64,000 nt of DNA, taken from the NCBI RefSeq assembly GCF_017301335.1, contig NZ_CP071247.1, forward strand, positions 682,001 to 746,000, given 5' to 3'. Below are positions 1 to 8,221 of this stretch, piece by piece. The position numbers and the translations under genes were made by a program. The stretch's first letter is position 1, and the number at the start of each line of letters is the position of its first letter. Source of the DNA: Marinobacter salinisoli. GTDB lineage: Bacteria; Pseudomonadota; Gammaproteobacteria; Pseudomonadales; Oleiphilaceae. Below the pieces are notes generated by a model that saw only the letters and a program-made list of their open reading frames with translations, was not told the DNA's origin and searched no databases.

Positions 1-238
1 CACCCGGCACGACGACGCGGTGATCACCCGCGCCGTCATCAATCTGGCCCACAATCTGGGCATGCAGGTGGTGGCCGAAGGCGTGGAAACGGAGCAACAG
101 CTGAATTTCCTGCGCAGCTATCGCTGCAACCTGGTTCAGGGCTATCTGATCAGCAAACCGGTCCCGGCCGAGGCACTGAATCAAGCCATGGCCACAGGCG
201 CCGAGATTGCCGGGATAACCGTGGATTCCGGATTGTAA
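1..238 (+). CDS. EAL-domain c-di-GMP phosphodiesterase, C-terminal fragment
   Basis: The gene enters from the left edge, so only about the last 78 residues are visible. They match the end of an EAL domain: a DDAVITRAVINLAH segment, then VVAEGVE, then a CNLVQGYLISKPVP stretch, which is the usual order near the end of these enzymes. EAL domains hydrolyse cyclic di-GMP to pGpG. The N-terminal sensor or GGDEF part, if any, lies outside the window. The EAL signature and most metal ligands are also outside, so activity cannot be judged. The stop codon is TAA at 236-238. The family call is secure; the architecture is unknown. Confidence 0.9.
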   Translation, partial: TRHDDAVITRAVINLAHNLGMQVVAEGVETEQQLNFLRSYRCNLVQGYLISKPVPAEALNQAMATGAEIAGITVDSGL

Positions 239-302
239 TCCGCCCCCGGTGCCGCCACCATTGGGGCACTTAACTTCGGATTCGTGATCGGGAATCGCAC
301 CT

Positions 303-611
303 ATGACGCCCAAATACCTGACCCCGGAACAGGACCACCGGCTGCGACGCTGGGAATGGTGGAACCGGAATTACTTCATTGTCGCCTTCGTGGCCCTGAT
401 CATCCTGCTGGTGTTCAGCAGCCAGCTCGGGCTATCCAGTGGCGACAGCTGGGGGCCGCTGGGCCTGCTCATTGGTCTGATCATCACCCCCATCATCATT
501 CTTCAGCTCCGGCTCGCCTGCCCGGCCTGCGGACACAAGATTGGCTGGCAAGCCAAACTGATGGCGCCAGACCAGTGTAAAAACTGCGGCACCTTCCTCC
601 GCGCCAGATAA
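303..611 (+). CDS. small membrane protein with C-terminal zinc ribbon
   Basis: A 102-residue protein with an aromatic, basic N-terminus (RRWEWWNRNYF), two predicted membrane helices (about residues 22-41 and 50-68) and a C-terminal pair of CxxC motifs (C73/C76 and C92/C95) spaced like a zinc ribbon. The ribbon probably lies in the cytoplasm, since the protein would start and end on the same side. I do not recognise a named family. It sits alone between the EAL gene and the copper operon and runs in the same direction. Function unknown; the two CxxC pairs support a real gene and a structural zinc site. Confidence 0.7.
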   Translation: MTPKYLTPEQDHRLRRWEWWNRNYFIVAFVALIILLVFSSQLGLSSGDSWGPLGLLIGLIITPIIILQLRLACPACGHKIGWQAKLMAPDQCKNCGTFLRAR

Positions 612-632
612 CTCCCGCTTGCGCACAACCGG

Positions 633-664
633 TTGACCTGTGAGTTACTCACAGGTTTTAGGCT
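633..664 (+). promoter_or_regulatory. MerR-type dyad promoter of the copper operon
   Basis: A -35 box TTGACC (633-638) overlaps a perfect 10-bp inverted repeat with a 1-bp centre (636-656, arms ACCTGTGAGT and ACTCACAGGT). A weak -10 (TAGGCT, 659-664) lies 20 bp downstream of the -35. An overlong 19-20 bp spacer filled by a dyad is the hallmark of promoters that MerR-family activators untwist. The regulator gene starts 80 bp downstream, so regulator and copA are probably transcribed together from here. Confidence 0.8.
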
Positions 665-743
665 ATCCTTGTTAATGTTCCCGGGGTGATTGACGGCTGC
701 CCCGGGAACCCCGCTTCAGGGCCGATAACAGGGAGGGACTCCC

Positions 744-1166
744 ATGAAAGTCAGAGAGATTGCAAACGCCGCCGAGGTCAGCGCGGACACCGTCCGCTTC
801 TACACCCGTGAGGGTCTGCTGAATCCGCAACGGAATCCGGACAACAACTATCAGCTGTTCGATGCCGAGGATCTGCGCCGGCTGCGGTTCGCCCGCAAAG
901 CCCGGCAGCTGGGTTTCTCCTTGCCGGAAATCCGGGACATCATGGCGCAAGCCGACGACCATCACTCGCCCTGCCCCATGGTGCGCAATGTGTTTGAGCA
1001 ACGCCTGACCGAGGTCGAGCGCCAGATTGACGAGCTTCAGCAGTTGCGCGACCGCATGCGGACTGCGCTGCGAGCCTGGCAAGCCATGCCCGATGGCAAC
1101 CCGGATGGCCACACCATCTGCCGGTTGATTGAACACTGGGACGATGCCGAAGAAGGCAGGGAGTAA
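744..1166 (+). CDS. MerR-family metal-responsive regulator
   Basis: A 140-residue protein with an N-terminal winged-helix MerR domain (SADTVRFYTREGLL, residues 13-26), the coupling helices, and a long dimerisation helix around residues 83-112. A GGGAGG-type ribosome-binding site precedes the ATG. Metal-ligand candidates are C77 in HHSPCP, H123 and C126. It is the first gene of the copper operon, ends 6 bp before copA, and sits behind a classic MerR dyad promoter, so it most likely activates copA when metal is in excess. C77 matches the position where divalent-metal sensors (ZntR, CadR) carry Cys and CueR carries Ser, so the metal specificity is not settled. Confidence 0.9.
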   Translation: MKVREIANAAEVSADTVRFYTREGLLNPQRNPDNNYQLFDAEDLRRLRFARKARQLGFSLPEIRDIMAQADDHHSPCPMVRNVFEQRLTEVERQIDELQQLRDRMRTALRAWQAMPDGNPDGHTICRLIEHWDDAEEGRE

Positions 1167-1172
1167 ACCACC

Positions 1173-3758
1173 ATGAGAACTGCCACGCCATTGCAGCCGG
1201 CATTGTCCGTTTCCGGCGCGTCATGCCAGGGCTGTGTCAAAAAGATTCGCGCCGCGCTCGCGCCCCTGACCGGTGATACCGAACAGATCGCGGTGGACCT
1301 GCAGGCGCAGACCATCGCCTTGCCCGATGACACCGATCTGGAGCAAGCCGCCAAACTGGTTTCCGACGCCGGCTATCCGGCCAGCCCCCTGACCGAGTCC
1401 GACACAAACGCGCCGGCCTGCCACCCTGATAAAGACCAGCAGGATGAGTCCGAAGCCGGGCCGCACGACCACCAGGCCGGGCACCAGACTCACCCGGCCA
1501 CAGCTGGCAGCCAGGACCAGATTACGCTCTCGGTATCGGGCGCGACCTGCGCCTCCTGTGTGAACACCATTGAAAAAGCCCTCAACTCGGTACCGGGGGT
1601 TACCAGCGCGCACATGAATCTGGCCGATAACACCGCCTCTGCCCGGGGCCAGGCCGACCCCGAAGCGCTGGTTAAGGCCATTGAGCGGGCCGGCTATGGT
1701 GCCACGGTCATTGACGACCCGGACGCAGCGGATGCCGAGCGCCAGCAAAAGGACCGCACCGAATACCGCGCTCTACTGATCAAAATGGCCGTCAGCCTGT
1801 CACTGGGGCTGGGCCTGATGATCTGGGGCATGGGCATCGACTCCATGATGATCACCAAGGCCAACCAGAGCACCTGGTTAATCCTGGGTGCACTGACCCT
1901 GGTGGTGATGGTGGCTACCGGCGGCCATTTCTACACCGGCGCGTGGAAGGCGTTCCGCAACCACAACGCCAACATGGATACGTTGATCGCCCTCGGCACG
2001 GGCACCGCATGGCTGTACTCCATGGTGGTGACCGGCGTACCGGAACTGGTGCCGCAGGCCGCCCGGCATGTGTATTTCGAGGCCTCGGCGATGATCATCG
2101 GCCTGATCAACCTCGGCCAGGCGCTGGAACTGCGCGCCAAGGGCAAAACCTCCGAGGCGGTGCGCAAGCTGCTGGACCTGCGACCCAAAACGGCCCGCGT
2201 CATTCGTGACGGAGAGGAACAGGAGATTCCGGTGGCCGAGGTCCGTACCGGAGACAGCATCCGGGTCCGTCCCGGCGAGCAATTGCCGGTGGATGGCGTC
2301 ATCACCGAGGGTGCCACCCGGATTGACGAAAGCATGCTGACCGGCGAACCCATGCCCGTAACCAAGCAAATCGGTGATCAGGTGTCAGCCGGCACCCTGA
2401 ACACCCACGGCGCCGTTGTGTTCGAGGCCACCCGGGTGGGTTCGGAAACGGCTCTGGCCCAGATTGTGCGCCTGGTCAAGCAGGCTCAGGGTTCGAAACC
2501 GGCTATCGGCAAACTGGCGGACAAGATCTCGTCGGTGTTCGTGCCCAGCGTCATGCTTATTGCGGTGGTTGCGGCGCTGGTCTGGTACAACGTCGGTCCG
2601 GAGCCGGCCATGGCGCACATGATGGTCGCGGCGACCACCGTGCTGATCATCGCCTGCCCCTGTGCGCTGGGGCTGGCCACGCCCATGTCGATCATGGTGG
2701 GCGTGGGCAAAGCGGCCGAGTACGGCGCGCTGATCCGTCAGGGCGATGCCCTGCAGACCGCCAGCAAGCTCGATCTGGTGATTCTGGACAAGACCGGAAC
2801 CATTACCGAAGGCCATCCTTCCGTCACCCGGGTGCACGCCATCACAGGCGACGAGGCCACGCTGCTGGGCCTGGCGTCAGGGCTGGAGCGGCACTCGGAG
2901 CATCCGCTCGCCGAGGCCGTTGTCGCCAGGGCGAAGGATGCCGGCGTCCAGCCGGACGCCATCCAGAACTTCAAGGCCCTGAACGGTCAGGGCGTTCAGG
3001 GTGAGTTCCGGAATCAGATGGTTCGTCTCGGCAATCGTCGCTGGCTGGAGTCCGAAGGACTGCAACTGGCTGGCGTGGATGATGTCGCCCAATCCATCAC
3101 CAGGGATGCCGGCACGCCCCTGTTTCTGGCCCGCGGGGATGAGGTGCTGGGCGTGATCGGCGTAGCCGATGCCATCAAGGAGGACTCCAGGGCGGCCATT
3201 GCCCGCCTGCACGATGCCGGTGTCCGGGTAATGATGGTCACCGGTGATATCGAAGCCACCGCCCGGGCCATTGCCGAGCAGACCGGGATCGACGAATTCC
3301 GCGCGGAAGTACTGCCCGAGGACAAGGCCGAAGTGGTCAGTGCGATGCGGGGCAAGGGCTATACCGTCGCCATGGTGGGCGACGGCATCAACGACGCCCC
3401 CGCCCTGGCGGCCGCCGATGTGGGCTTCGCCATTGGCACCGGTACCGATGTGGCGATCGAAAGCGCGAGCATCACACTGATGCGGGGGTCGCTGCATGGC
3501 GTGCCGGATGCCATCGAGGTGTCCCGGGCCACCGTGCGCAACATCCACCAGAACCTGTTTGGCGCCTTCGCGTACAACACCCTGGGCATTCCGGTGGCCG
3601 CCGGTATCCTGTACCCGGTCTGGGGCATCCTGATGAGCCCGATCCTGGCCGGTGCCGCCATGTCATTATCCTCTGTCACCGTCGTTTCCAACGCCAACCG
3701 GCTGCGCTGGTTCCGAACCGGTGGCGCGTCACAGCGTATAAAGGACAACCGATCATGA
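1173..3758 (+). CDS. copA: Cu(I)-exporting P1B-type ATPase
   Basis: An 861-residue heavy-metal ATPase that pumps Cu(I) from the cytoplasm. Two N-terminal HMA domains carry CxxC pairs (C18/C21 and C126/C129), separated by a His-, Asp- and Gln-rich linker (about residues 83-112). Membrane helices follow, with the actuator TGE loop, the CPC ion motif at 495-497, the phosphorylated D539 in DKTGT, the SEHPLAEA motif, and the GDGIND loop. The YN motif in the seventh helix and MxxSS in the eighth are the P1B-1 (Cu+) specificity residues. The gene lies directly behind the MerR regulator and overlaps the next small ORF by 4 bp (ATGA). The linker may be an extra metal-binding segment. Confidence 0.97.
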   Translation: MRTATPLQPALSVSGASCQGCVKKIRAALAPLTGDTEQIAVDLQAQTIALPDDTDLEQAAKLVSDAGYPASPLTESDTNAPACHPDKDQQDESEAGPHDHQAGHQTHPATAGSQDQITLSVSGATCASCVNTIEKALNSVPGVTSAHMNLADNTASARGQADPEALVKAIERAGYGATVIDDPDAADAERQQKDRTEYRALLIKMAVSLSLGLGLMIWGMGIDSMMITKANQSTWLILGALTLVVMVATGGHFYTGAWKAFRNHNANMDTLIALGTGTAWLYSMVVTGVPELVPQAARHVYFEASAMIIGLINLGQALELRAKGKTSEAVRKLLDLRPKTARVIRDGEEQEIPVAEVRTGDSIRVRPGEQLPVDGVITEGATRIDESMLTGEPMPVTKQIGDQVSAGTLNTHGAVVFEATRVGSETALAQIVRLVKQAQGSKPAIGKLADKISSVFVPSVMLIAVVAALVWYNVGPEPAMAHMMVAATTVLIIACPCALGLATPMSIMVGVGKAAEYGALIRQGDALQTASKLDLVILDKTGTITEGHPSVTRVHAITGDEATLLGLASGLERHSEHPLAEAVVARAKDAGVQPDAIQNFKALNGQGVQGEFRNQMVRLGNRRWLESEGLQLAGVDDVAQSITRDAGTPLFLARGDEVLGVIGVADAIKEDSRAAIARLHDAGVRVMMVTGDIEATARAIAEQTGIDEFRAEVLPEDKAEVVSAMRGKGYTVAMVGDGINDAPALAAADVGFAIGTGTDVAIESASITLMRGSLHGVPDAIEVSRATVRNIHQNLFGAFAYNTLGIPVAAGILYPVWGILMSPILAGAAMSLSSVTVVSNANRLRWFRTGGASQRIKDNRS

Positions 3759-3871
3759 TCGCAACACTGCTGGTTAATGCCGCGGGACTGGGCCTGATGG
3801 CCGCCATTGTGTGGTGGTTCTGGCTTGCTCCCTCACCCGATGCCGGTGACCAACACCCCGATCACCACTGA
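3755..3871 (+). CDS. 38-residue membrane peptide in the copper operon
   Basis: The ATG overlaps the copA stop (ATGA), the usual sign of translational coupling. The 38-residue product begins MIATLLVNAAGLGLM, has one tryptophan-rich membrane helix ending VWWFW (about residues 3-25), and a short tail with four His and three Asp. From memory, the N-terminus resembles the membrane anchor of cupredoxin-like proteins often encoded beside copA, which continue into a copper-binding domain; here the frame stops after the anchor. It could be a shortened remnant or a working small protein with a His tail facing the periplasm. No close homologue is certain. Confidence 0.6.
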   Translation: MIATLLVNAAGLGLMAAIVWWFWLAPSPDAGDQHPDHH

Positions 3872-3891
3872 CTTACCAATGGGATACCCCG

Positions 3892-4338
3892 ATGAGAAAA
3901 CCGATTGCACGTCTGGCCCTGACTCTGACCCTTGGCCTCGGCTCGCCGCTGATGGCCGAGGAGACCACCCATAACATCCACGTGTACAAATCGCCCACGT
4001 GCGGCTGCTGCACCGACTGGGTCAAGCACCTGGAAGCCAATGGTTTCGAGGTACAGGTAACCAATACCAACGACCTGAACCCGATCAAGATCGACGCGGG
4101 CCTGACTCGCTCGCTGGCAAGCTGCCATACCGCCTTTGTCGGCGACTATGTGATTGAGGGACACGTGCCGGCGCACGATATCCACAGGCTGCTGAAACAG
4201 GCGCCCCAGGCCCGCGGCCTGACGGTTCCGGGCATGCCCGTCGGCTCACCGGGCATGGAGATGGGCGACCGCAAGGACCCGTACCAGGTGCTATTGTTTA
4301 ACGAGCAGGGCCAGACAAAGGTCTTCGCGGACTATTAA
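3892..4338 (+). CDS. DUF411 (CopG-like) periplasmic metal protein
   Basis: A 148-residue protein with a signal peptide (about residues 1-23) followed by the DUF411 signature: VYKSPTCGCCTDWVKHL with a CGCC motif, then a conserved SLASCHTA segment and the GHVPAHDI stretch. DUF411 proteins, some called CopG, occur in copper-resistance operons, probably in the periplasm. It begins 20 bp after the 38-residue peptide and is the last gene of the copper operon. Two CxC/CC clusters and several Met (GMPVGSPGMEMG) could bind Cu(I). The family call is sure; the exact role in handling exported copper is not established. Confidence 0.9.
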   Translation: MRKPIARLALTLTLGLGSPLMAEETTHNIHVYKSPTCGCCTDWVKHLEANGFEVQVTNTNDLNPIKIDAGLTRSLASCHTAFVGDYVIEGHVPAHDIHRLLKQAPQARGLTVPGMPVGSPGMEMGDRKDPYQVLLFNEQGQTKVFADY

Positions 4339-4518
4339 TGACCGTTGCCGCCGAGCCCAGGCAGGGCGCGGCAGCCAGGTCATAGCGATGGGTGCGGCGT
4401 CAGGGCCCCGAGACGGGGCATGATGTCGGCGGAATTGCTGTCAGTTTTTCTACATGCCGCTCAATAGCTGTTCTATGCTTTAGACATTGGTGGTAGAAAA
4501 ACACACAGGTGCCTTTTC

Positions 4519-6234
4519 TTGAGCTTGCAAACCCGCATTCTGGGCCTGATCGCCGGCCTGCTGTTTGCCGCGTCGGGCGCGTCCTGGCTCGCTTATCAAC
4601 AGCTTTCACAACATCTGGTCCAGCGCTTGGGCCAGCAGGTGGCCGAGGTTCAGGTACGGTACGACAGTGCCCGGCTGGTGCAGTCGCTGGAACGCGAGAT
4701 CAGTCTGGCCCGACAGATGGCCAACGCCCCGGCCATGATTCGCTGGGCCCAGCAGCCCGGCAACCCACTCCTCAAGGCCAAAGCCCTCGGACAACTGGAA
4801 GACTTCCGCGCCAACGTCACCGACAAAAGTTACTTTGTCGCCTTGCGGGAAAACCGCCAGTACTACTACAACGAGGAGAACAGCGGCGCGGATGCGCCTA
4901 TCCAGTATGCCCTGAACCCGGACAACCCCGACCACGGCTGGTTCGACAAACTGATCCGCGAGGGCCGCGAACTGAGCCTGGACGTCAATCACGATATCGA
5001 ACTGGGCATCACCCGGCTCTGGGTCGACGTGCTGATGAAAGACGAAAATGACCGCGTCCTCGGCGTTATGGGAACCGGGCTGAAACTGGATACACTGCTC
5101 GAAGACATCGGTGATGTCAGCGAGCGCGGCCTGACCACCCTGTTTGTGAATTACAACGGCACCATCGAGCTTTACCGCCAACGCAACTACCTGGATGTGG
5201 CCCGCCTGATGGGATCCGAACCGGAAGCCACCGTCGACGTGCTGTTCGAAGCTCCGGAAGACAAACAGCAAATCCTCGGCATGCTGCAGATGCTGAAGCA
5301 GAGAACCGACGCCGATGGCGAGGTGGAAAGCGGCCTGGTCACCGTGGATGGCCGCACCCAACTGGCCAGCGCCGCGTACCTGCCGGCGATCGGCTGGTTC
5401 GAAGTAACCCTGCTGGATCTGGAAACCCTTCTGCCCCGCAGCTACCTCTGGCCCCTGATCGCGGTATTCCTGTCGTCGTTTCTGCTCAGCCTGGTGGTGC
5501 TGCAATTGGTCATCCGGTCCCGCATCCTGAAACCCATCGTGACCCTTGAAGGCGCGGTGAAAAAGGTGCGGGAAGGCAGTTTCGAACTGCCCAGGCTGGA
5601 CAAGCCGGATAACGAAATCGGCCGGCTGGCGGATCATTTCGAAAAAATGACCCACGCGCTGGAGCAGTCCAATCGAGAGCTCGAACGCAAGGTGGCGGCG
5701 CGCACCGACGAACTGACCCGTCTGGCCCGCATCGACCCGCTGACCGGGCTGAAAAACCGACGTGGCCTGGATGAGGTGATGGAAGAGGAAATTGAGCGCG
5801 CCAAGCGTCAGGGCACCGGATTTGGCATCCTCTGGCTGGACATTGACCACTTCAAAACCATCAACGATCAGCACGGCCACCAGATTGGGGATGAAATCCT
5901 GTGCCGCGTTTCCCTGTGGCTGAAAGTGGGAGTCCGCCCTTACGACCATCCGGGACGCTGGGGCGGTGATGAATTCGTGGTGGTGCTCTCGCCCTGTGAT
6001 GGGCAGACGCTGGAACAGATCGCTGCGCGGATCCGGCTGCTGGTGGAACAGGAAAGCCGGAAAACAGGCCTCGCGGTGACGGTCAGTGTCGGCGGTTACC
6101 TGTGCCAGCCAGACGACAACTGCGACAGGATTCTCCGGCAGGCTGACCGCGCCCTGTACCAGGCCAAGGAGAAAGGCCGGAATACCGTGTGTATCAGCGG
6201 CGCTGACGACGAAGACACGGTTGTCGTGGAGTGA
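4519..6234 (+). CDS. membrane diguanylate cyclase (Cache-like sensor, HAMP, GGDEF)
   Basis: A 571-residue inner-membrane enzyme. One helix near residues 7-27 and another near 312-332 flank a periplasmic sensor region that resembles a double Cache domain. A HAMP linker, a short coiled coil and a GGDEF domain (about 400-560) follow. The active-site motif is an intact GGDEF, and RPYD lies five residues upstream, which is the RxxD product-inhibition site. The enzyme should make cyclic di-GMP from GTP and be feedback-limited. The start is TTG, chosen because AGGTG lies 7 nt upstream and the first helix follows at once. It is separated from the copper operon by 180 bp. Confidence 0.93.
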   Translation: MSLQTRILGLIAGLLFAASGASWLAYQQLSQHLVQRLGQQVAEVQVRYDSARLVQSLEREISLARQMANAPAMIRWAQQPGNPLLKAKALGQLEDFRANVTDKSYFVALRENRQYYYNEENSGADAPIQYALNPDNPDHGWFDKLIREGRELSLDVNHDIELGITRLWVDVLMKDENDRVLGVMGTGLKLDTLLEDIGDVSERGLTTLFVNYNGTIELYRQRNYLDVARLMGSEPEATVDVLFEAPEDKQQILGMLQMLKQRTDADGEVESGLVTVDGRTQLASAAYLPAIGWFEVTLLDLETLLPRSYLWPLIAVFLSSFLLSLVVLQLVIRSRILKPIVTLEGAVKKVREGSFELPRLDKPDNEIGRLADHFEKMTHALEQSNRELERKVAARTDELTRLARIDPLTGLKNRRGLDEVMEEEIERAKRQGTGFGILWLDIDHFKTINDQHGHQIGDEILCRVSLWLKVGVRPYDHPGRWGGDEFVVVLSPCDGQTLEQIAARIRLLVEQESRKTGLAVTVSVGGYLCQPDDNCDRILRQADRALYQAKEKGRNTVCISGADDEDTVVVE

Positions 6235-6257
6235 AGAGCTACTGCAAGGCAAGGAAA

Positions 6258-6280
6258 GCCGGGGCAACTGGTGCCCCGGC
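6258..6280. terminator. hairpin between convergent genes
   Basis: A perfect 9-bp stem (GCCGGGGCA / TGCCCCGGC) with a 5-nt loop lies between the end of the diguanylate cyclase (6234) and the end of the convergent repeat protein (6293). There is no clear T-run on either side, so termination strength is uncertain. Confidence 0.55.
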
Positions 6281-6292
6281 ATGGCACCAGGC

Positions 6293-7399
6293 TCAGTAGA
6301 GGTACGGAGCCAGCGCCAGTTCCAGACGGGCCTGGGCTGAATACAGCTCAGAGGTCCCGACCACCGGGGTGATCGGCGGAACGGCCATCGGCCAGGCCTT
6401 CTGGAGTTCATCCAGAACCTTGTTGGCGTCGCGCCAGGCTTCCTTGTTCTTGCCTTTCAGGGCGCGTTGATGGCTGTTCAGGTAGTCCCGGGCCGAGATC
6501 ACGAACCCGCGGCCGTCCTGGTATTCGTGCTCAGCCACAAACTTGCCGTTCTCGAGTGCTTCGTCGTACTCCAGAACCGCCTGTTTCGTGAGAGTCAGAA
6601 CGACCTTGGACACCGTTGCCGGGCTCACTTCCCCTTGGTCGTTCACGCCATTGAGCGCTTCTTCGGTAGCGATCCAGGCGGCCTGAAAGTCTGCCTGTAC
6701 GTCCTCCCAGCTGCTGACCTCACCGGCGTTTTCAGCCAACCGCTCCAGCGCCGGCCCCATGGCGTTCTGGCCACGGCGGGCAAGTCCGTCTTGCACCATC
6801 GGATACACCTCGACCCACGGGTGCGTCAGATGCGGACGGCCGTCGGCGACCTCGCCGGCCTTGATCAGCTCACGCGCCGCCATCAGGTGACCCTGCATCA
6901 TGGAAATCATCGCGGTGTAGGCGCCATCGGAGCTTACTGCGGATACCGAGCTGCCGCCTTCGCCACCTTCTCCGCCTTCTCCGCCTTCTCCGCCTTCGCC
7001 GCCTTCGCCACCGGCCGCGAAGTAACTGAAGGCAGCGCCGGCCTCACCGCCGTGGTGCTCACCACCTTCACCGCCGTGGTGTTCGCCACCTTCACCGCCG
7101 TGGTGCTCGCCACCTTCGCCGCCATGGTGTTCGCCACCCTCACCGCCGTGGTGCTCGCCACCTTCGCCGCCGTGATGTTCGCCACCCTCACCGCCGTGGT
7201 GTTTGCCACCCTCGCCGCCGTGGTGCTCACCACCTTCGCCGCCATGGTGTTCGCCACCTTCGCCGCCCTGCGCGCCGGAGGAGATCATTTCCTCATCCTG
7301 GGCGTTGGCATTTTCCTCGGCTGTCACACCACTGCTCACAAGCAGTGTTGCCACACCAATACCGGTCCATACTTTCAATTTCTGGTTCTGGCTTTTCAT
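6293..7399 (-). CDS. exported His/Gly/Glu-repeat protein with helical C-terminal domain
   Basis: A 368-residue protein starting MKSQNQKLKVW, chosen because AGGAG lies upstream and a signal peptide follows (cleavage near A27). Residues 45-116 are nine copies of an eight-residue repeat (GGEGGEHH, one copy with K in place of the second E). After a short spacer come six GGE units (130-149), then a helical domain of about 215 residues with an MMQGHLMAARELI segment and an HPWVEVYPMV segment. Each repeat offers a His pair and two acids, a plausible metal-binding array in the periplasm. The divergent neighbour is piuC, and a candidate Fur site lies between, so iron regulation is likely. I do not recognise a named family; metal binding is inference. 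Confidence 0.75.
   Translation of the reverse strand: MKSQNQKLKVWTGIGVATLLVSSGVTAEENANAQDEEMISSGAQGGEGGEHHGGEGGEHHGGEGGKHHGGEGGEHHGGEGGEHHGGEGGEHHGGEGGEHHGGEGGEHHGGEGGEHHGGEAGAAFSYFAAGGEGGEGGEGGEGGEGGEGGSSVSAVSSDGAYTAMISMMQGHLMAARELIKAGEVADGRPHLTHPWVEVYPMVQDGLARRGQNAMGPALERLAENAGEVSSWEDVQADFQAAWIATEEALNGVNDQGEVSPATVSKVVLTLTKQAVLEYDEALENGKFVAEHEYQDGRGFVISARDYLNSHQRALKGKNKEAWRDANKVLDELQKAWPMAVPPITPVVGTSELYSAQARLELALAPYLY
7052..7267 (-). repeat. coding minisatellite, nine 24-bp units
   Basis: Nine head-to-tail 24-bp units encode the His-containing octapeptides of the exported repeat protein. Units differ mainly at third codon positions, and one unit has Lys for Glu. The array is in frame with no spacers, and is followed in the same gene by a shorter 9-bp GGE-coding repeat (about 6953-7012). 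Confidence 0.9.
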
Positions 7400-7497
7400 C
7401 AACGTCTCCTGTCGCAGATCCTGAGCCGTTACTTGGCGTCGGGATGTTTGATGGCTATTTAATGACGACAGATGATGAGGCATCATACCCACGTAAT

Positions 7498-7516
7498 GCA
7501 AATCGTTCTTATTAAC
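7498..7516. promoter_or_regulatory. candidate Fur box between repeat protein and piuC
   Basis: The 19-bp sequence GCAAATCGTTCTTATTAAC resembles a Fur-type site (GCAAAT / GTTCTTATT pattern). It ends 13 bp before the piuC start codon and about 100 bp upstream of the divergent repeat protein. A perfect 6-bp inverted repeat (ATGATG-agg-CATCAT, 7472-7486) also lies in this gap. Assigned by eye, without a weight-matrix score. Confidence 0.5.
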
Positions 7517-7529
7517 AATGGAGCCGGTT

Positions 7530-8204
7530 ATGATTCTCTGTATTGGTAACATCCTTTCCGATCAACAACTGAATCAGGTCCGGACCGCCCTGGATCAGGG
7601 CCAGTTCGAAGACGGACGCAAAACCGCCGGCTGGCACGCCCGCCTGGTCAAGAACAACGAACAGATGCAAGTGGCAGATGACACCGTCAAATCCCTGCGC
7701 GCGGGTGTGGAAAAAGCGCTCACCGAGCACCCGGTGTTTCAAATGGCGGTGCGGCCGGCGAAGATGACCCCCATCCTGTTCAGCCGCTACCGGGATGGCA
7801 TGACCTACGGCAACCACGTCGATGATCCGGTCATGGGCCGAGGCGCTGGCCGCCTTCGCACCGACATCTCCTTCACCCTGTTTCTTGACGATCCGGACAG
7901 CTACGACGGCGGCGAGCTGGTCACCGAAACCTCAGCCGGCGAACAAACCTACAAACTCCCGGCCGGGTCAGCGGTGATCTACCCGTCATCGACCCTGCAT
8001 CGCGTGGCGCCGGTGACCCGTGGCCAGCGACGTGTGGCCATCGGCTGGATCCAGAGCACGATCCGGGATCCGGCACAGCGCGAGGTGCTGTTCGATCTGG
8101 ACACCGCCCGCCGTACGCTGTTCGAACGTGAAGGCAAGAGCAGCGAGTTCGACCTGCTGACCAAGTCCCTGGCCAATCTCCAGCGCTTCTGGGCCGAAGT
8201 GTAA
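7530..8204 (+). CDS. piuC: PKHD-type Fe(II)/2-oxoglutarate hydroxylase
   Basis: A 224-residue enzyme of the PiuC/YbiX family. The iron triad is H96-x-D98 and H157, and R167 is the expected 2-oxoglutarate contact. These enzymes are typically iron-regulated and sit near siderophore uptake genes; the substrate is not known. An ATG 12 bp upstream is possible, but GGAG is 6 nt before the chosen start and the family begins with a MI/ML-type N-terminus as here. It is divergent from the His-repeat protein, with a candidate Fur site just before it. No TonB receptor gene is adjacent, unlike the common piuA-piuC pairing. Confidence 0.93.
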   Translation: MILCIGNILSDQQLNQVRTALDQGQFEDGRKTAGWHARLVKNNEQMQVADDTVKSLRAGVEKALTEHPVFQMAVRPAKMTPILFSRYRDGMTYGNHVDDPVMGRGAGRLRTDISFTLFLDDPDSYDGGELVTETSAGEQTYKLPAGSAVIYPSSTLHRVAPVTRGQRRVAIGWIQSTIRDPAQREVLFDLDTARRTLFEREGKSSEFDLLTKSLANLQRFWAEV

Positions 8205-8221
8205 TTTAGGAAGTCCGCTAT

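Noticed and set aside
4606..6411. 601-residue open frame opposite the diguanylate cyclase
   Set aside because: It is a shadow of a GC-rich gene; the plus-strand frame carries complete GGDEF motifs.
7052..7267. Regular repeats considered as a CRISPR array
   Set aside because: Units are 24 bp, contiguous without spacers, and lie in frame inside a protein gene.
6467..7462. Long open frame on the plus strand opposite the His-repeat protein
   Set aside because: It mirrors a GC-rich repeat array, has no ribosome-binding site, and the minus-strand frame has a signal peptide and a coherent repeat.
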